Positions 33,375 through 46,600 of a DNA stretch of 64,000 bases are shown in pieces. The notes below the pieces were generated by a model. That model saw only the letters and a program-made list of their open reading frames with translations, made no database searches and was not told the origin of the DNA. Origin of the DNA: Panorpa germanica (lineage: Eukaryota > Arthropoda > Insecta > Mecoptera > Panorpidae); contig OY783205.1 of the NCBI GenBank assembly GCA_963678705.1, positions 11,656,001 to 11,720,000 of the forward strand, read 5' to 3'. Made by a program: the position numbers and the translations under genes. Each line of letters begins with the position of its first letter. The stretch's first letter is position 1.

Positions 33375-34678
33375 GTTTATTGTTCGCCTTTCGGCTTTAC
33401 AATCTACATTTTTAATACATTTCATATACTTCAACTTACAATTAAATTTACATTATTCTCCACCAACTTATTTATTCTTTTGTTTTTCCTTTCCTTCTTA
33501 CTATTTCCGCCATCCAACTCTTTCCTTCACTGCCTTTCTTTAATAGCTGGCCAATATTCCTTTCGCTCGCTACTTTTTCCTTACACAAAAACTTAATGTG
33601 CTCCAGTGTTTCGTCCTCCGCTCCGCACACTCTACACTTTCTTTCCTCATTCTTTTCCCAGTATCTGTTTTCTTTTTCCTCATTTCCCAATCTAAACCTT
33701 GCTGTTCTTCTTATGTGTTTTATGTCTTTTTCTATAAGGTACTGAGGCACAGTATTTTCTTATAACCTTTTATATCTTTTATTGTAGTTACTTTTTTCTA
33801 TTTTTTCCATTCTCTCCTGCTGTTCTATCTCCTTATCCCTTCTCCTTAGCTCCTCTTTCACACTTGCGCCTCCTTCTCTTCTCCTCTCTGCCTCCTCGGT
33901 CGCCATTCCATTCCTTTCAAAGTAATATTTTGTCTTTTTTGTGCCTTCTCCCTCCCCCATTTTTTATGCTATCCTCTCTTATGTTCTTTAAAATTTTGCT
34001 TTCCGCTCTGTGGAATTTCTCCTCGTATTTTACTGCTCTTTCCCCTGTTTTAATTCGTATCTTATCCCTTTTTAGCTCCTCCATGGCCATGTATCCTGGC
34101 GTGCACCTTTCCAGCCATAGTAACCATTTAATATATCTCACCTGTATTCTTGCCAACTTTTCTTGCTCCTTTCACCCCCAAACCTCTGCTCCATACAACA
34201 TCATACTGGCTATCAGTCTATCAAACATCCATATTCTCTTTTGTATGTCCCCCCCAAATACCTTTTCCCTTAGTCGCCATACCCGTCGCATTGCTAGCTC
34301 CGCCTTCTTTGCTACCTCCCTTATCTGAGCCTCTTCTCCATTGTTCTTTTTAAAAGTGTAGCCCAAATATTTGAATTCTTCTACTTCCTCAATGTCCTCT
34401 GTCTTGTATTTCCACCTTTTATGTCTTCTTTTTCCACCCCCTTTTTTAAATACCATAATTTTTGTCTTTTCCACATTTAACTCTAGTCCTTTCCTGTCTA
34501 TATATCTCCCTAGCCGGTGAGCCATCTCCTGCAGCTCTCCTTCCCTTTTTGCCAACAGGACTATATCGTCAGCGTATGCTAAAGTCCATATCCTGTAGTG
34601 TCTTCCTATTAGCACCCCCCCATCTTGTTCTCTTTCCATTACCCCCTCCAAGTCTGCTGTATATATCGCAAATAAAAT
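33375..34678 (-). mobile_element. LINE inside array unit 1 (5'-truncated)
   Basis: Read right to left: the LINE starts inside the RT just before the catalytic segment (ADLEGVM), then LAYADDIVLLAKREGELQEM with the YADD box, EFKYLGYTFKKN, LIASMMLYGAEVWG followed by a TGA (Trp in unit 4), RYIKWLLWLERCTPGYMAME, a charged linker, VPQYLIEKDIKHIRRTARF, and knuckle CRVCGAEDETLEHIKFLC. The stop lies at 33472, then an approximately 95-bp 3' UTR ending with complement of TTCGCCTTTCGGCTTTACA. Endonuclease and the N-terminal RT are absent. Frames are broken, so no active protein. Confidence 0.88.
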
Positions 34679-34691
34679 AATTCCTTTATTT

Positions 34692-35170
34692 ACAGTAATA
34701 AAGCACTGTATTGACCAGTCTCCAGTGCCCCCGCCCATAAGCCCCAATCGTCACCTCTTGGCTCCATGCTCTGTTACGTTTCCGAACTTTTAATTTGATT
34801 CCTCTAAACTTCTGCCATGAAGTGCCTCCTACTTTTAGCACTCTGCATCGCTTCTTTCCTGAGCATCGTCGGTCCTTAGAGTACTTTCACAGCGCCCCGC
34901 TGCGTAAAATTATCAATTACGATAATGAAGCACAGTATTGAACAATGTCCACTACCCCGCCCCTAAACATCAATCACCTCTTGGCTCCATGCTCTGTATC
35001 GTTCTCGCACTTTTAATTGTGATCATCTGCACCTTTGCCATAATGCGCCCACTTGCAACACTACAGCTTAACTGAACATCATCGCTTATTAGAGCACTTT
35101 CCTATACCCCTCCCCGTTTAGCGCAATCATTAAATAATCCTGCGCTTCCACCCCCTGCGTAATAATCTCT
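34692..35170. repeat. Pair of diverged repeats about 229 bp apart (unit 1; same in all units)
   Basis: First copy: TTTACAGTAATAAAGCACTG..TTGACCAGTCTCCAGTGCCCCCGCCC..CACCTCTTGGCTCCATGCTCT. Second copy: TTACGATAATGAAGCACAG..TTGAACAATGTCCACTACCCCGCCCC..CACCTCTTGGCTCCATGCTCT. Both continue with TTCTCGCACTTTTAATTG-type and ATTCCTCTGCACCT-type sequence. The same pair occurs near 41155, 45095, 49120 and 53060. Confidence 0.75.
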
Positions 35171-35639
35171 TAACAATTAGTTTTCCAAATTAATACTTAA
35201 CTGGCAACCTGCATACTAAATTTCATCCTTAGAAGTACATTATTTTTTAATAATTATTCGATAAGATAAATCTTTGATAAAATTTTCACTAATTTCAATG
35301 TAAACCTACTAATTTCATCAATTCATTTATGTTTTTAAGAAAGCCTAGCAGTTCGCTCCTAATAATCTCATCTCTAGGCCTTTTCCTTCCCGTTATTGCA
35401 CTTTCAATTCAATCCCCATACATCGCCACCCTCACTTTTAGCACCAAAGCACATATTTTGCAATACGGTTACCTCCCAGAGCCATTATAATCTATCGCCA
35501 CTACTTCTAACACCACCGTTACTTAGAACTGAACCCCAGCGCCACACTATTCTCCAATCAGACACTACCAAATCCGATATTACAGCAATTCATTTACATG
35601 ATTAAAACTGTACTGTAATCTTACACTCTATATTTCGTA

Positions 35640-37010
35640 TTTATATTTACGTTATAATATTAGTCTCCCCATTAATCCAGCTCCTGAAATAAAATTGTCA
35701 AATTTTAGGCATAGCAATCTATTTTGCTTGTAACAACTCTCTCTACCTTTATCTACCCCTACTTTTATAAATGATCGAAATTTCAAAATTGAGTTCTTTG
35801 GCAAAGCGTTTTCCCGCCCCTACTTCCCCAATTTCACGCCGCTACTAAGGTTAAATTTATTTTTGCAAATATGCACATGCATAGTTTCTATTTTTTAACT
35901 TTTTTTATTTTTTGATATTTGGGGCTTTTAACTATTTCCCCCCTATACCTCTCACTCCTGTTTGATTTTACAGCACTACAAACGCAGCAAAAATTAATTC
36001 AACTCTACTATTGAATGTAATTTGACTATCTAACTTATAGAGAACTATTGTGCTTCTATTTATTATTCTACATGCAAAATATCATCGTTGTACCTCTATA
36101 TTTTTCTTATACTCGGTTTATCACCCCCACTCTAATGTTGAACTAAAGAAAATGTATTTTTTTTTAATATTTTCGTAATAAATATGTCAATCTATATCTG
36201 CATACTAAATTTCAGCTTTGTATTTATATTTTAGCATTAGTACCCCCCACAAACCTCCGCTACTGAACAAGTTTGTTAAATTTTAGCACGAGGATCTATT
36301 TTATTTGTATCTAAGAATATATATTATAAACTATAGCCTTTCATCTCCATATATTTCAAATATCTGGTTTTTAGCCCCCAGCGCCCGCCGCCTCTGAAAA
36401 GTTGCAATTTTCTATAGTGTGTCTTTAATGACACTCTATATATGGCCCCCGTTCCAAATTTTAACGTTTTAGCTCTGTTGCGACATTGCCCCCAAAAAAT
36501 CACGCCGCTACTGAATTAAAATTTTGGTAATCCAATTATTGGCAAACATGCACAATTAGTGTCTTAATACATACCCAAAGTTTTAATACTTCTTTTTCAA
36601 TATTTCTGGCTTTTATTGTCTCAACTCCCGCCGCCACTGGAAATTTACGGCTGTTTTTTTTTTTTTTCATTAATAGCTGTCTACAGCGAGCCAACATATT
36701 AAATTTTACCGTCCTAACTCTATTCTAACATTGCCCCCGAAAATTTGCGCCGCTACTGAACTTAAATTTCCAATTTCCAACTATTGGCAAATGTGCACAA
36801 ATATGATCTCAATACACACACCAAATTACAGTTTTCTATCTTTTCTAGTTCGTCAGATATTAGCAAAAGTATTTTTTCGAATTTTCCAGTTTTTCCAGTA
36901 TAAGTTTTTCCACGGAAATTCAGGGAAAAATTCAGGGACGTAGAAAGTCTTAGAAATTCGTCCTTTACATCATACCAAAATTTGAAGAACTTTGTAGGCG
37001 CCGTTTAGAA
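35640..37010. repeat. Degenerate satellite of about 120 bp within array unit 1
   Basis: Successive cores of type GCCGCTACTGAA / GCCGCCACTGGAAA sit at 36256, 36387, 36504, 36630 and 36749, giving spacings of 131, 117, 126 and 119; an earlier core lies near 35830. Each monomer has a C-rich core, then A/T with AAATTT, a tract like CATACCAAATTTCAG, and TTCTATC. Equivalent blocks lie near 37400-38640, 39600-40960, 42180-43540, 46070-47440, 50090-51460 and 54040-55420. I saw no transcription-unit signal. Confidence 0.8.
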
Positions 37011-37128
37011 GATACCATATACGATTTTGTTACCGGAAATATATATATATATATATATATAAATATCTATGAGTTCTTATGAGTTTTCCATGTTAAATTG
37101 GAACATTACGAACATTATAATAAGTAGA

Positions 37129-38643
37129 CTAGCGCTTCGCCCCGTCGCAAAGCGACGTGTATTTAATATTTGTAAATAAAAAAAGTTATTTGAATAATTT
37201 AAAATAATGCAAAATATTATTTTTAAGTAATTTTCGCTAAAATATATCATTTTTTAAATTTATATTTCCTTATTTTGTTCTAAATCCTTTATTTACAGTA
37301 ATAAAGCACTGTATTGACCAGTCTCCAGTACCCCCGCCCATAAGCCCCAATCGTCCGAACTTTTAATTTTATTCCTCTAAACTTCCTTCTAAATTCCTCT
37401 CCCCAATAATCCCCGCTCCTGAAATAATATTGTCAAATTTTAGGCATAGCAATCTATTTTGCTCGTAACAACTCTCTCTACCTTTATCTACGTCTACTTT
37501 TATAAATGATCGAAATTTCAAAATTGAGTTCTTTGGCAAAGCTTTTTCCCGCCCCCACTTCCCCAATTTCACGCCACTACTAAAGTTAAATTTATTTTTC
37601 AAATATGCACATGCATAGTTTCTATTTTTTCGCTTCTTCTATTATTGATATTTGGGGCTGTTAACTATTACCCCCCTATACCTCTCACTCCTGTTTGATT
37701 TTACAGCACAACAAACGCACCAAAAATCAATTCAACTCTACTATTGAATGTAATTTGACTATCTAACTTATAGAGAACTATTGTGCTTCTATTTATTATT
37801 CTACATGCAAAATATCATCGTTGTACCTCTATATTGTTCTTATACTCGGTTTATCACCCCCCACTCTAATGTTGAACTAAAGAAAATGTTTTTTTTTTAT
37901 ATTTTCGTAATAAATATGTCAATCTATATCTGCATACTAAATTTTAGCTTTGTATTTATATTTTAGCATTAGAACCCCCCACAAACCTCCGCTACTAAAC
38001 AAGTTTGTTAAATTTTAGCACGGGGATCTATTTTATTTGTATCTAAGAACATGTTTTTTTAAACTATAGCCCTTCATCTCTATATATTTCATATTTCTGG
38101 TTTTTAGCCCCCAGCGCCCGCCGCCTTTGGAAAGTTGCAGTTTTCTATAGTTTGTCTTTAATGACACTCTATATAGGGTCAACGTTCCAAATATCAACGT
38201 TCTAGCTCTGTTGCAACATTGCCCCCAAAAAATCACGCCGCTACTGAATTAAAATTTTGGTAATCCAATTATTGGCAAACATGCGCAATTAGCGTCTCAA
38301 TATATACCCTAAGTTTTTATACTACTTTTTCAATATTTCTGGCTTTTACTGTCTCAACTCCCGCCGCCACTGGAAATTTGGGGCTTTTTTTTTTTTTTTT
38401 AATAACTGTCTACAGCGAGCCTACATATTAAATTTGAACGTCCTAACTCTATTTTAACATTGCCCCCGGAAATTCGAGCTGCTACTGAACTTAAATTTCA
38501 AATGTCCAACTATTGACAAATGTGCACAATTATGATCTCAATACACACACCAAATTTCAGTTTTCTATCTTTTCTAGTTCGTCAGATATTAGCAAAAGTA
38601 TTTTTTCGAATTTTTCAGTTTTTCCAGTATAAGTTTTTCCACG
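37129..38643 (-). mobile_element. Array unit 2a: Helitron, no LINE, internally deleted and broken
   Basis: Starts with CTAG and the hairpin (37143-37157). It lacks the LINE and shows the uninterrupted insertion site (AAAATAATGCAAAATATTAT). Shortly after the first 229-bp-type repeat it jumps (about 37380-37405) straight to the 120-bp repeats, dropping roughly 870 bp. At 38643 it stops inside the final conserved tract (TTTTTCCACGG) and joins the 229-bp-type repeat of the next piece. There is no 5' terminus. Confidence 0.75.
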
Positions 38644-40991
38644 GTAATAAAGCACTGTATTGACCAGTCTTCAGTGCCCCCGCCCATAAGCACCAATTGT
38701 CACCTCTTGGCTCCATGCATGCTCACTTACGTTTCCGAACTTTTATTTTGATTCCTCTAAACTTTCGCCATGGAGCGCCTCGTACTTTTAGCACTCTGCA
38801 TCGCTTCTTCCCTGAGCATCGTCGGTCCTTAGAGTACTTTCACAGCGCCCTCGCTGCGTAAAATTATCATTTACCATACGGAAGCACAGTATTAAACAAT
38901 GTCCACTGCCCCGACCCTAAACACCAATCACCTCTTGGCTCTATGCTCTGTATCGTTCTCGCACTTTTAATTGTATTCATCTGCACCTTTGTCACAATGC
39001 GCCCACTTGCAACACTACAGGCTACCTGAGCATCATCGCTCCTTAGGGTACTTTCCTATCCCACCCGTTTAATCATTAAATAATCATGCGCTTCCACCCC
39101 CTGCGTACTAATCTCTTAACAATTAGTTTTCAAAATTAATACTATACTGGCAACCTGCATACTAAATTTCATCCTTAGAAGTACATTATTTTTTAATAAT
39201 TATTCGATAAGATAAATCTTTGATAAAATTTTTACTAATTTCAATGTAAACCTACTAATTACATCAATTCATTTATGTTTTTAAGAAACCCTATCAGTTC
39301 GCTCCAAAAAATCTCATCTCTAGGCCTTTTCCTTCCCGTTATTGCACTTTCGATTTAATCCCCATACCCCGCCACCCATACTTCTAGCACCAAAGCACAT
39401 ATTCTCCAACACGGTTACCTCTCAGAGCCATTATAATCTATCGCCACTACTTCTAACACTACCGTTACTTAGTACTGAACCCCAGCGCCACACTCTCTTC
39501 CAATCAGGCACTATTAATTCGATATAATAGCAATTCATTTACATGAATAAAACTGTACTGTAATCTTACATTCTATATTTCGTATTTATATTTACGTTAT
39601 AATATTAGTCACCCCATTAATCCCCGCTCCTGAAATAAAATTGTCAAATTTTAGGCATAGCAATCTATTTTGCTCGTAGCAACTCTCTCTACCTTTATCT
39701 ACCCCTACTTTTATAAATGATCGAAATTTCAAAATTGAGTTCTTTGGCAAAGCTTTTTCCCGCCTCCACTTCCCTAATTTCGCGCCTCTACTAAGGTTAA
39801 ATTTATTTTCGCAAATATGCACGTGCATAGTTTCTATTTTTTCACTTTTTCTATTTTTTGATATTTGGGGCTGTTAACTATTTCCCCCCTATACCTCTCA
39901 CTCCTGTTCGATTTCACAGCAGAACAAACGCAACAAAAATCAATCCAATTCTACTACTGAATGTAATTTGAATATCTGACTTATAGAGAACTATTTAGCT
40001 TCTATTTAATATTCTACATGCAAAATATCATCGTTGTACCTCTATATTGTTCTTATATTCGGTTTATCACCCGCCACTCTAATGTTGCACTTAAGAAAAT
40101 GTAGTTTTTTTTATATTTTCGTTAATAATATGTCAATCTATATCTGCATACTAAATTTCAGCTTTGTATTTATATTTTAGCATTAGTACCCCCCACATAC
40201 CTTCGCTACTGAACAAGTTTGTTAAATTTTAGCACGGGGATCTATTTTATTTGTATCTAAGAACATATTTTTTTAACTATAGCCCTTTATCTCTATATAT
40301 TTCATATTTCTGGTTTTTTGCCCCCAGCGCCCGCCGCCTCTGGAAAGTTACAGTTTTCTATAGTTTGTCTTTAATGACACTCTATCTAAGGCACACGTTC
40401 CAAATATCAACGTTCTACCTCTGTTGCGACATTGCCCCCTAAAAATCACGCCGCTACTGAATTAAAATTTTTGTAATCCAATTATTGGCAAACATGCGCA
40501 ATTAGTATCTCAATACATACCCAAAGTTTTAATACTTCTTTTTCAATATTTCTGGCTTTTATTGTCTCAACCCCCGCCGCCACTGGAAATATAGGGCTGT
40601 TTATTTTTTTTCATTAATTACTGTCTACAGCGAGCTTACATGTTAAATTTGAACGTCCTAACTCTATTCTAACATTGCCCCCGGAAATTCGCGCCGCTAC
40701 TGAACTCAAATTTCAAATTTCCAACTATTGACAGATGTGCACAATTATGATCTCAATACACATACCAAATTTCAGTTTTCTATCTTTTCTAGTTCGTCAG
40801 ATATTAGCAAAAGTATTTTTTCGAATTTTTCAGTTTTTCCAATATAAGTTTTTCCACGGAAATTCAGGGAAAAATTCAGGGACGTAGAAAGTCTTAGAAA
40901 TTCGTCCTTTACATCATATCAAAATTTAAAAAACTTTGTAGGCACCGTTTAGAAGATACCATATACGATTTTGTTACCGGATCTATATCTA
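38644..40991 (-). mobile_element. Array unit 2b: Helitron fragment lacking both canonical ends
   Basis: Begins at TAATAAAGCACTGTATTGAC without the CTAG-hairpin start. It contains the repeat pair, the AT-rich middle and the 120-bp repeats, and ends ACCGGATCTATATCTA. It therefore lacks the last 100 or so bases, including the TATGAGTTCTTATGAG tract and the terminal GA. Unit 3 follows at once. Confidence 0.75.
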
Positions 40992-43545
40992 CTAGCGCTT
41001 CGCCCCGTCGCAAAGCGACGTGTATTTAATATTTGTGAATAAATAAATTTATTTGCTAAATTGAAAATAATGCAAAATATTATTTTTAAGTAATTTTCGT
41101 TATAATATATCCTTTTTTAAACTTTTTTTTTTTCTTTTGTTATAATTCTTTCATTTACAGTAATAAAGCACTGTATTGACCAGTCTCCAGTGCCCCCGCC
41201 CATAAGCCGCAATCATGACCTTTTGGCTCCATGCTCTCTTACATTTCCGAACTTTTAATTTGATTCCTCTAAACTTCCGCCATGGAGCGCCTTTTTCCTT
41301 CAGCACTCTGTATCGCTTCTTTCCTGAGCATCGTCGGTCCTTAGAGTACATTCACAGCGCACCCGCTTTAGCACTATAATTAAATAATCCTTCGTTTCCT
41401 CCTCTCTGTGTAAAATTATTATTTACCATAATAAAGCGCAGTATTGAAAAATGTCCACTGCCCCGCCCCGTAATACTAATCATCACCTCTTGGCTCCATG
41501 CTCTGTATCGTTCTCGCACTTTCAATTGTATTCCTCTGCACCTCTGCCACAATGCGCCCACTTGCAACACCACAGCCAACCTGAGAATCATCGCACATAA
41601 CGGCACTGTTCTATCGCCCCTTTTACCGCAATCATTAAACAATCTTGCGCTTTTACCTCCTGCGTACTAATACTCTTAACAATTAGTTTTCATAGTTAAT
41701 ACTTTACTGGCAACCTACACACTAAATTTCATCCTTAGAAGTATATTATTTTTTAATAATTATTCGAAAAGATAAATGCTTGATAAAATTAATTTTCACT
41801 CATTTCAATGTAAACCTACTAATTACATCAATTCATTTATGTTTTTAAGAAAGCCTAGCGGTTCGCTCCTAATCATCTCATCTCTAGCCCTTATCCTTCC
41901 CGTTATTGTACTTTCAATTTAATCCCCTGAACCGCCGCCCACATTTCCAGCACCAAAGCACATATTCTACAACACGGTTATCTTCCAGAGCCATTATAAT
42001 CTATCGCTACTTCTTCTAAGACCACCGTTACTTGGTGTCCTGAACCCCGGCGCCACCCTCTCCTCCAATCAGGCACTACCAATTCAATATTACAGCAATT
42101 CATTTACATAATTAAAACTGCACTGTAATCTTACGTTCTAATTTTTGTATTTATATTTACGATATAATATTGTCCTCCCCATTAATTCCCGCTCCTGAAA
42201 TAAAATTGACAAATTTTAGGCTTAACAATCTATTTTGCTCATAACAATTCTCTCTACTTTTATAACCTTTATTACTACTATCTACTTTTATAAATGATCG
42301 AAATTTAAAATTGAGCTCTTTGGCAAAGCCTTTCCCGCCCCCACTTCCCCAATTTCACGCCGCTACTAAGGTTAAATTTATTTTTCGCAAATATGCACAT
42401 GCGTAGTTTCTATTTTTTTAATTTGATATTTGGGGCTGTTAACTATTTCCCCCCTATACCTCTCACTCCTGTTCGATTTCACAGCACAACGAACGCACCA
42501 AAAATCAATTCAATTCGACTATTGAATGTAATTTGACTATCTAACTTATAGAGAACTATTGTGCTTCTATTTAATATTCTACATGCAAAATATCATCGTT
42601 GTACCTCTATTTTGTTCTTATACTCGGTTTATCACTCCCCACTCTAGTGTTACACTTAAGAAAAGGATTTTTTTTTATATTTTCGTTATTAATTTGTCAA
42701 TCTATATCTGCATACTAAATTTTAGCTTTGTATTTATATTTTAGCATTATTACCCCCCCCACATACCTGCGCTACTGAACAAGTTTGTCAAATTTTAACA
42801 CAGGGATCTATTTTATTTATATCTAAGAACATATAATCTAAACTATAGCCTTTTATTTCTATATATTTCATATTTCTGGTTTTTGGCCCACAGCGCCCGC
42901 CGCCTCTGGAAAGTTGCAGTTTTCTATAGTTTGTCTTTAATGACACTCTATATAGAGCCCACGTTCCAAATATCAACGTTCTAGCTCTGTTGCAACATTG
43001 CCCCCAAAAAATCACGCCGCTACTGAATTAATATTTTGGTAATCCAATTATTGGCAACATTCGCAATTAGTGTCTCAATACATGCCCTAAGTTTTAATAC
43101 TACTTTTTCAATATTTCTGGCTTTTACTAACTCAACTCCCGCCGGCACTGGAAATTTGGGGCTCTTTATTTTTTTTTCATTAATAACACTCTAGAGCGAG
43201 CCTACATATTAAATTTGAACGTCCTAACTCTATTCTAACATTGCCCCCGGAAATTCGCGCCGCTACTGAACCTAAATTTTAAATGTCCAACTATTGGCAA
43301 ATGTGCACAATTATGATCTCAATACACATACCAAATTTCAGTTTCCTATCTTTTCTAGTTCGTCAGATATTTGCAAAAGTATTTCTTCAAATTTTCCAGT
43401 TTTTCCAGAATAATTTTTTCCAGGGAAATTCAGGGAAAAATTCAGGGACGTAGAAAGTCTTAGAAATTCGTCCTTTACATAATATCAAAATTTAAAAAAC
43501 TTTGTAGGCGCCGTTTAGAAGATACCATACAGATTTTGTTACCGG

Positions 43546-43582
<37 letters not shown>

Positions 43583-43645
43583 TCTATGAGTTCTTATGAG
43601 TTTTCCATGTTAAATTGGAACATTACGAACATTATAATAGTAAGA
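40992..43645 (-). mobile_element. Array unit 3: Helitron without LINE, both ends present
   Basis: 2654 bp: CTAG plus hairpin at the left, ATAATAGTAAGA at the right. It carries the unoccupied LINE site (near 41068-41090: GAAAATAATGCAAAATATTA). It best represents the ancestral unit before the LINE insertion. The TA microsatellite near the 5' end (43548-43577) is longer than in unit 1. Confidence 0.82.
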
Positions 43646-46600
43646 CTAGCGCTTCGCCCCGTTGCAAAGCGACGTGTATTTAATATTTGTAAATAAATAA
43701 AAGTTATTTGATAAATATTTGATAAATAGAAAATAATCCTAAAATATTGTTTATTGTTCGCCTTTCGGCTTTACAATCTACATTTTATATACTTCAACTT
43801 ACAATTAAATTTATATTATTCTCCACCAACTTATTTATTCTTCTGTTTTTCCTTTCCTTCTTACTATTTCCGCCATCCACCTCTTTCCTTCACTGCCACC
43901 CCTAAGAGCCTCCCCTCCTCATTATTAGCTGGCCAATATTCCTTTCGCTAGCTAGTTTTTCCTTACACTTAAACCTAATGTTCTCCAGTGTTTCGTCCTC
44001 TGCTCCGCACACTCTACACTTTCTTTCCTCACTCTTTTCCCAGTATCTGTTTCGTTTTTCCTCATTTCCTAATCTAAACCTTGCTGTTCTTTTTATGTGT
44101 TTTATGTCTTTTTCTATAAGGTACTGAGGCACAGTATTTTCTTATAACCTTTTATATCTTTTATTGTAGTTACTTTTTTCTATTTTTCCCATTCTCTCCT
44201 GCTGTTGTATCTCCTTATCCCTTCTCCTTAGCTCCTCTTCCACACTTGCGCCTCCTTCTCTTCTCCTCTCTGCCTCCTTGATCGCCATTCCATTCCTTTC
44301 AAAGTATTATTTTCTCTTTTTTGTACCTCCTCCTTTCCCCATTCTTTATGCTATCCTCTCTTATTTTCTTTAAAATTTTGCTTTCCGCTCTGTGGAATTT
44401 CTCCTCGTATTTTACTGCTCTTTCCCCTGTTTTAATTCGTATCTTATCCCTTTTTAGCTCCTCCATAGCCATGTATCCTGGCGAGCACCTGTCCAGCCAT
44501 AGTAACCATTTAATATATCTCACCTGTATTCTTGCCAACTTTTCTTGCTCCTTCCACCCCCAAACCTCTGCTCCATACAACATCATACTGGCTATCAGTC
44601 TATCAAACATCCATATTCTCTTTTGTATGTCCCCCCCAAATACCTTTTCCCTTAGTCTCCATACCCGTCGCATTGCTAGCTCCGCCTTCTTTGCTACCTC
44701 CCTTATCTGAGCCTCTTCTCCATTGTTCTTTTTAAAAGTGTAGCCCAGATATTTGAATTCTTCTACTTCCTCAATGTCCTCTGTCTTGTATTTCCAACTT
44801 TTTATGTCTTATTTTTCCACCCCCTTTTTTAAATACCATAATTTTTGTCTTTGCCACATTTAACTCTAGTCCTTTCCTGTCTATATATCTCCCTAGCCGG
44901 TGAGCCATCTCCTGCAGCTCTCCTTCCCTTTTTGCCAACAGGACTATATCGTCAGCGTATGCTAAAGTCCATATCTTGTAGTGTCTTCCTATTAGCACCC
45001 CCCCCATCTTGTCCTCTTTTCATTACCCCCTCCAAGTCTGCTGTATATATCGCAAATAAAATGCAAAATATTATTTTGTTATAATTCCTTTATTTACAGT
45101 AATAAAGCACTGTATTGACCAGTCTCCAGTGCCCCCGCCCATAAGCCCCAATCGTCACCTCTTGGCTCCATGCTCTCTTACGTTTCCGAACTTTTAATTT
45201 GATTCCTCTAAACTTCTACCATAAAGCGCCTCTTACTTTTAGCACTCTGCATCGCTTCTTCCCTGAGCATCGTCGGTCCTTAGAGTACTTTCACAGCGCC
45301 CCCGCTGCGTAAAATTATCATTTACCATAATGAAGCACAGTATTGAACAATGTCCACTGCCCCGCCCCTAAACATCAATCACATCTTGGCTCCATGCTCT
45401 GTTTCGTTCTCGCACTTTTAAATGTAATCATCTGCACCTTTGCCATAATGCGCCCACTTGCAACACTACAGCTTAACTGAACATCATCGTTTATTAGGGC
45501 ACTTTCCTATACCCCCCGTTTAGCGCAATCATTAAATAATCCTGCGCTTCCACCCCCCGCGTACTAATCTCTTAACAATTAGTTTTCCAAATTAATACTT
45601 TACTGGCAACCTGCATACTAAATTTCATCCTTAGAAGTACATTATTTTTTAATAATTATTCGATAAGATAAATCTTTGATAAAATTTTCACTAATTTCAA
45701 TGTAAACCTACTAATTACATCAATTCATTTATGTTTTTAAGAAAGCCTAGCAGTTCGCTCCTAATAATCTCATCTCTAGGCCTTTTCCTTACCGTTATTG
45801 CACTTTCGATTCAATCCCAATACCCCGCCACCCTCACTTTCGGCACCAAAGCACATATTCTGCAATACGGTTACCTCCCAGAGCCATTATAATCTATCGC
45901 CACTACTTCTAACACCACCGTTACTTAGAACTGAACCCCAGCGCCACACTTATCTCTAATCAGACACTACCAATTCGATATTACAGCAATTCATTTACAT
46001 GATTAAAACTGTACTGTAATCTTACACTCTATATTTCGTATTTATATATACGTTATAATATTAGTCTCCCCATTAATCCCCGCTCCTAAAATAAAATTGT
46101 CAAATTTTAGGCGTAGCAATCTATTTTGCTCGTAACAACTCTCACTACCTTTATCTACCCCTACTTTTATAAATGATCGAAATTTCAAAATTGAGTTCTT
46201 TGGAAAAGCGTTTTCCCGCCCCCACTTCCCCAATTTCACGCCGCTACTAAGGTTATATTTATTTTCGCAAATATGCACGTGCATAGTTTCTATTTTTTCA
46301 CTTTTTCTATTTTTTGATATTTGGGGCTGTTAACTATTTCCCCCCTATACCTCTCACTCCTGTTCGATTTCACAGCACAACAAACGCACCAAAAATCAAT
46401 CCAATTTTACTACTGAATGTAATTTGAATATCTGACTTATAGAGAACTATTTAGCTTCTATTTAATATTCTACATGCAAAATATCATCGTTGTACCTCTA
46501 TATTGTTCTTATATTCGGTTTATCACCCGCCACTCTAATGTTGCACTTAAGAAAATGTGGTTTTTTTTATATTTTCGTAATAATAATGTCAATCTATATC

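Larger units (their letters stand above)
33283..37128 (-). mobile_element. Array unit 1: Helitron with inserted LINE
   Basis: 3846 bp. The plus strand begins CTAGCGCTTCGCCC, then hairpin CGTCGC-AAA-GCGACG (33297-33311), and ends CATTATAATAAGTAGA. On the minus strand this is 5'-TCTACTTATTATAATG ... hairpin-10 nt-CTAG-3'. Contents left to right: 3' terminal region, truncated LINE (33375-34678), a pair of repeats about 229 bp apart (from 34692), unique AT-rich sequence, then satellite-like repeats of about 120 bp (35640-37010), a TA run (37037-37062) and the 5' end. No Rep or helicase motif. The next unit follows directly. Confidence 0.85.

Noticed and set aside
33864-34710. Long plus-strand open frames rich in Ser/Leu/Phe opposite each array LINE (also at 44321, 48345, 52290)
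   Set aside because: They are antisense shadows of the LINE coding strand. The minus strand gives the recognisable YADD and zinc-knuckle motifs.
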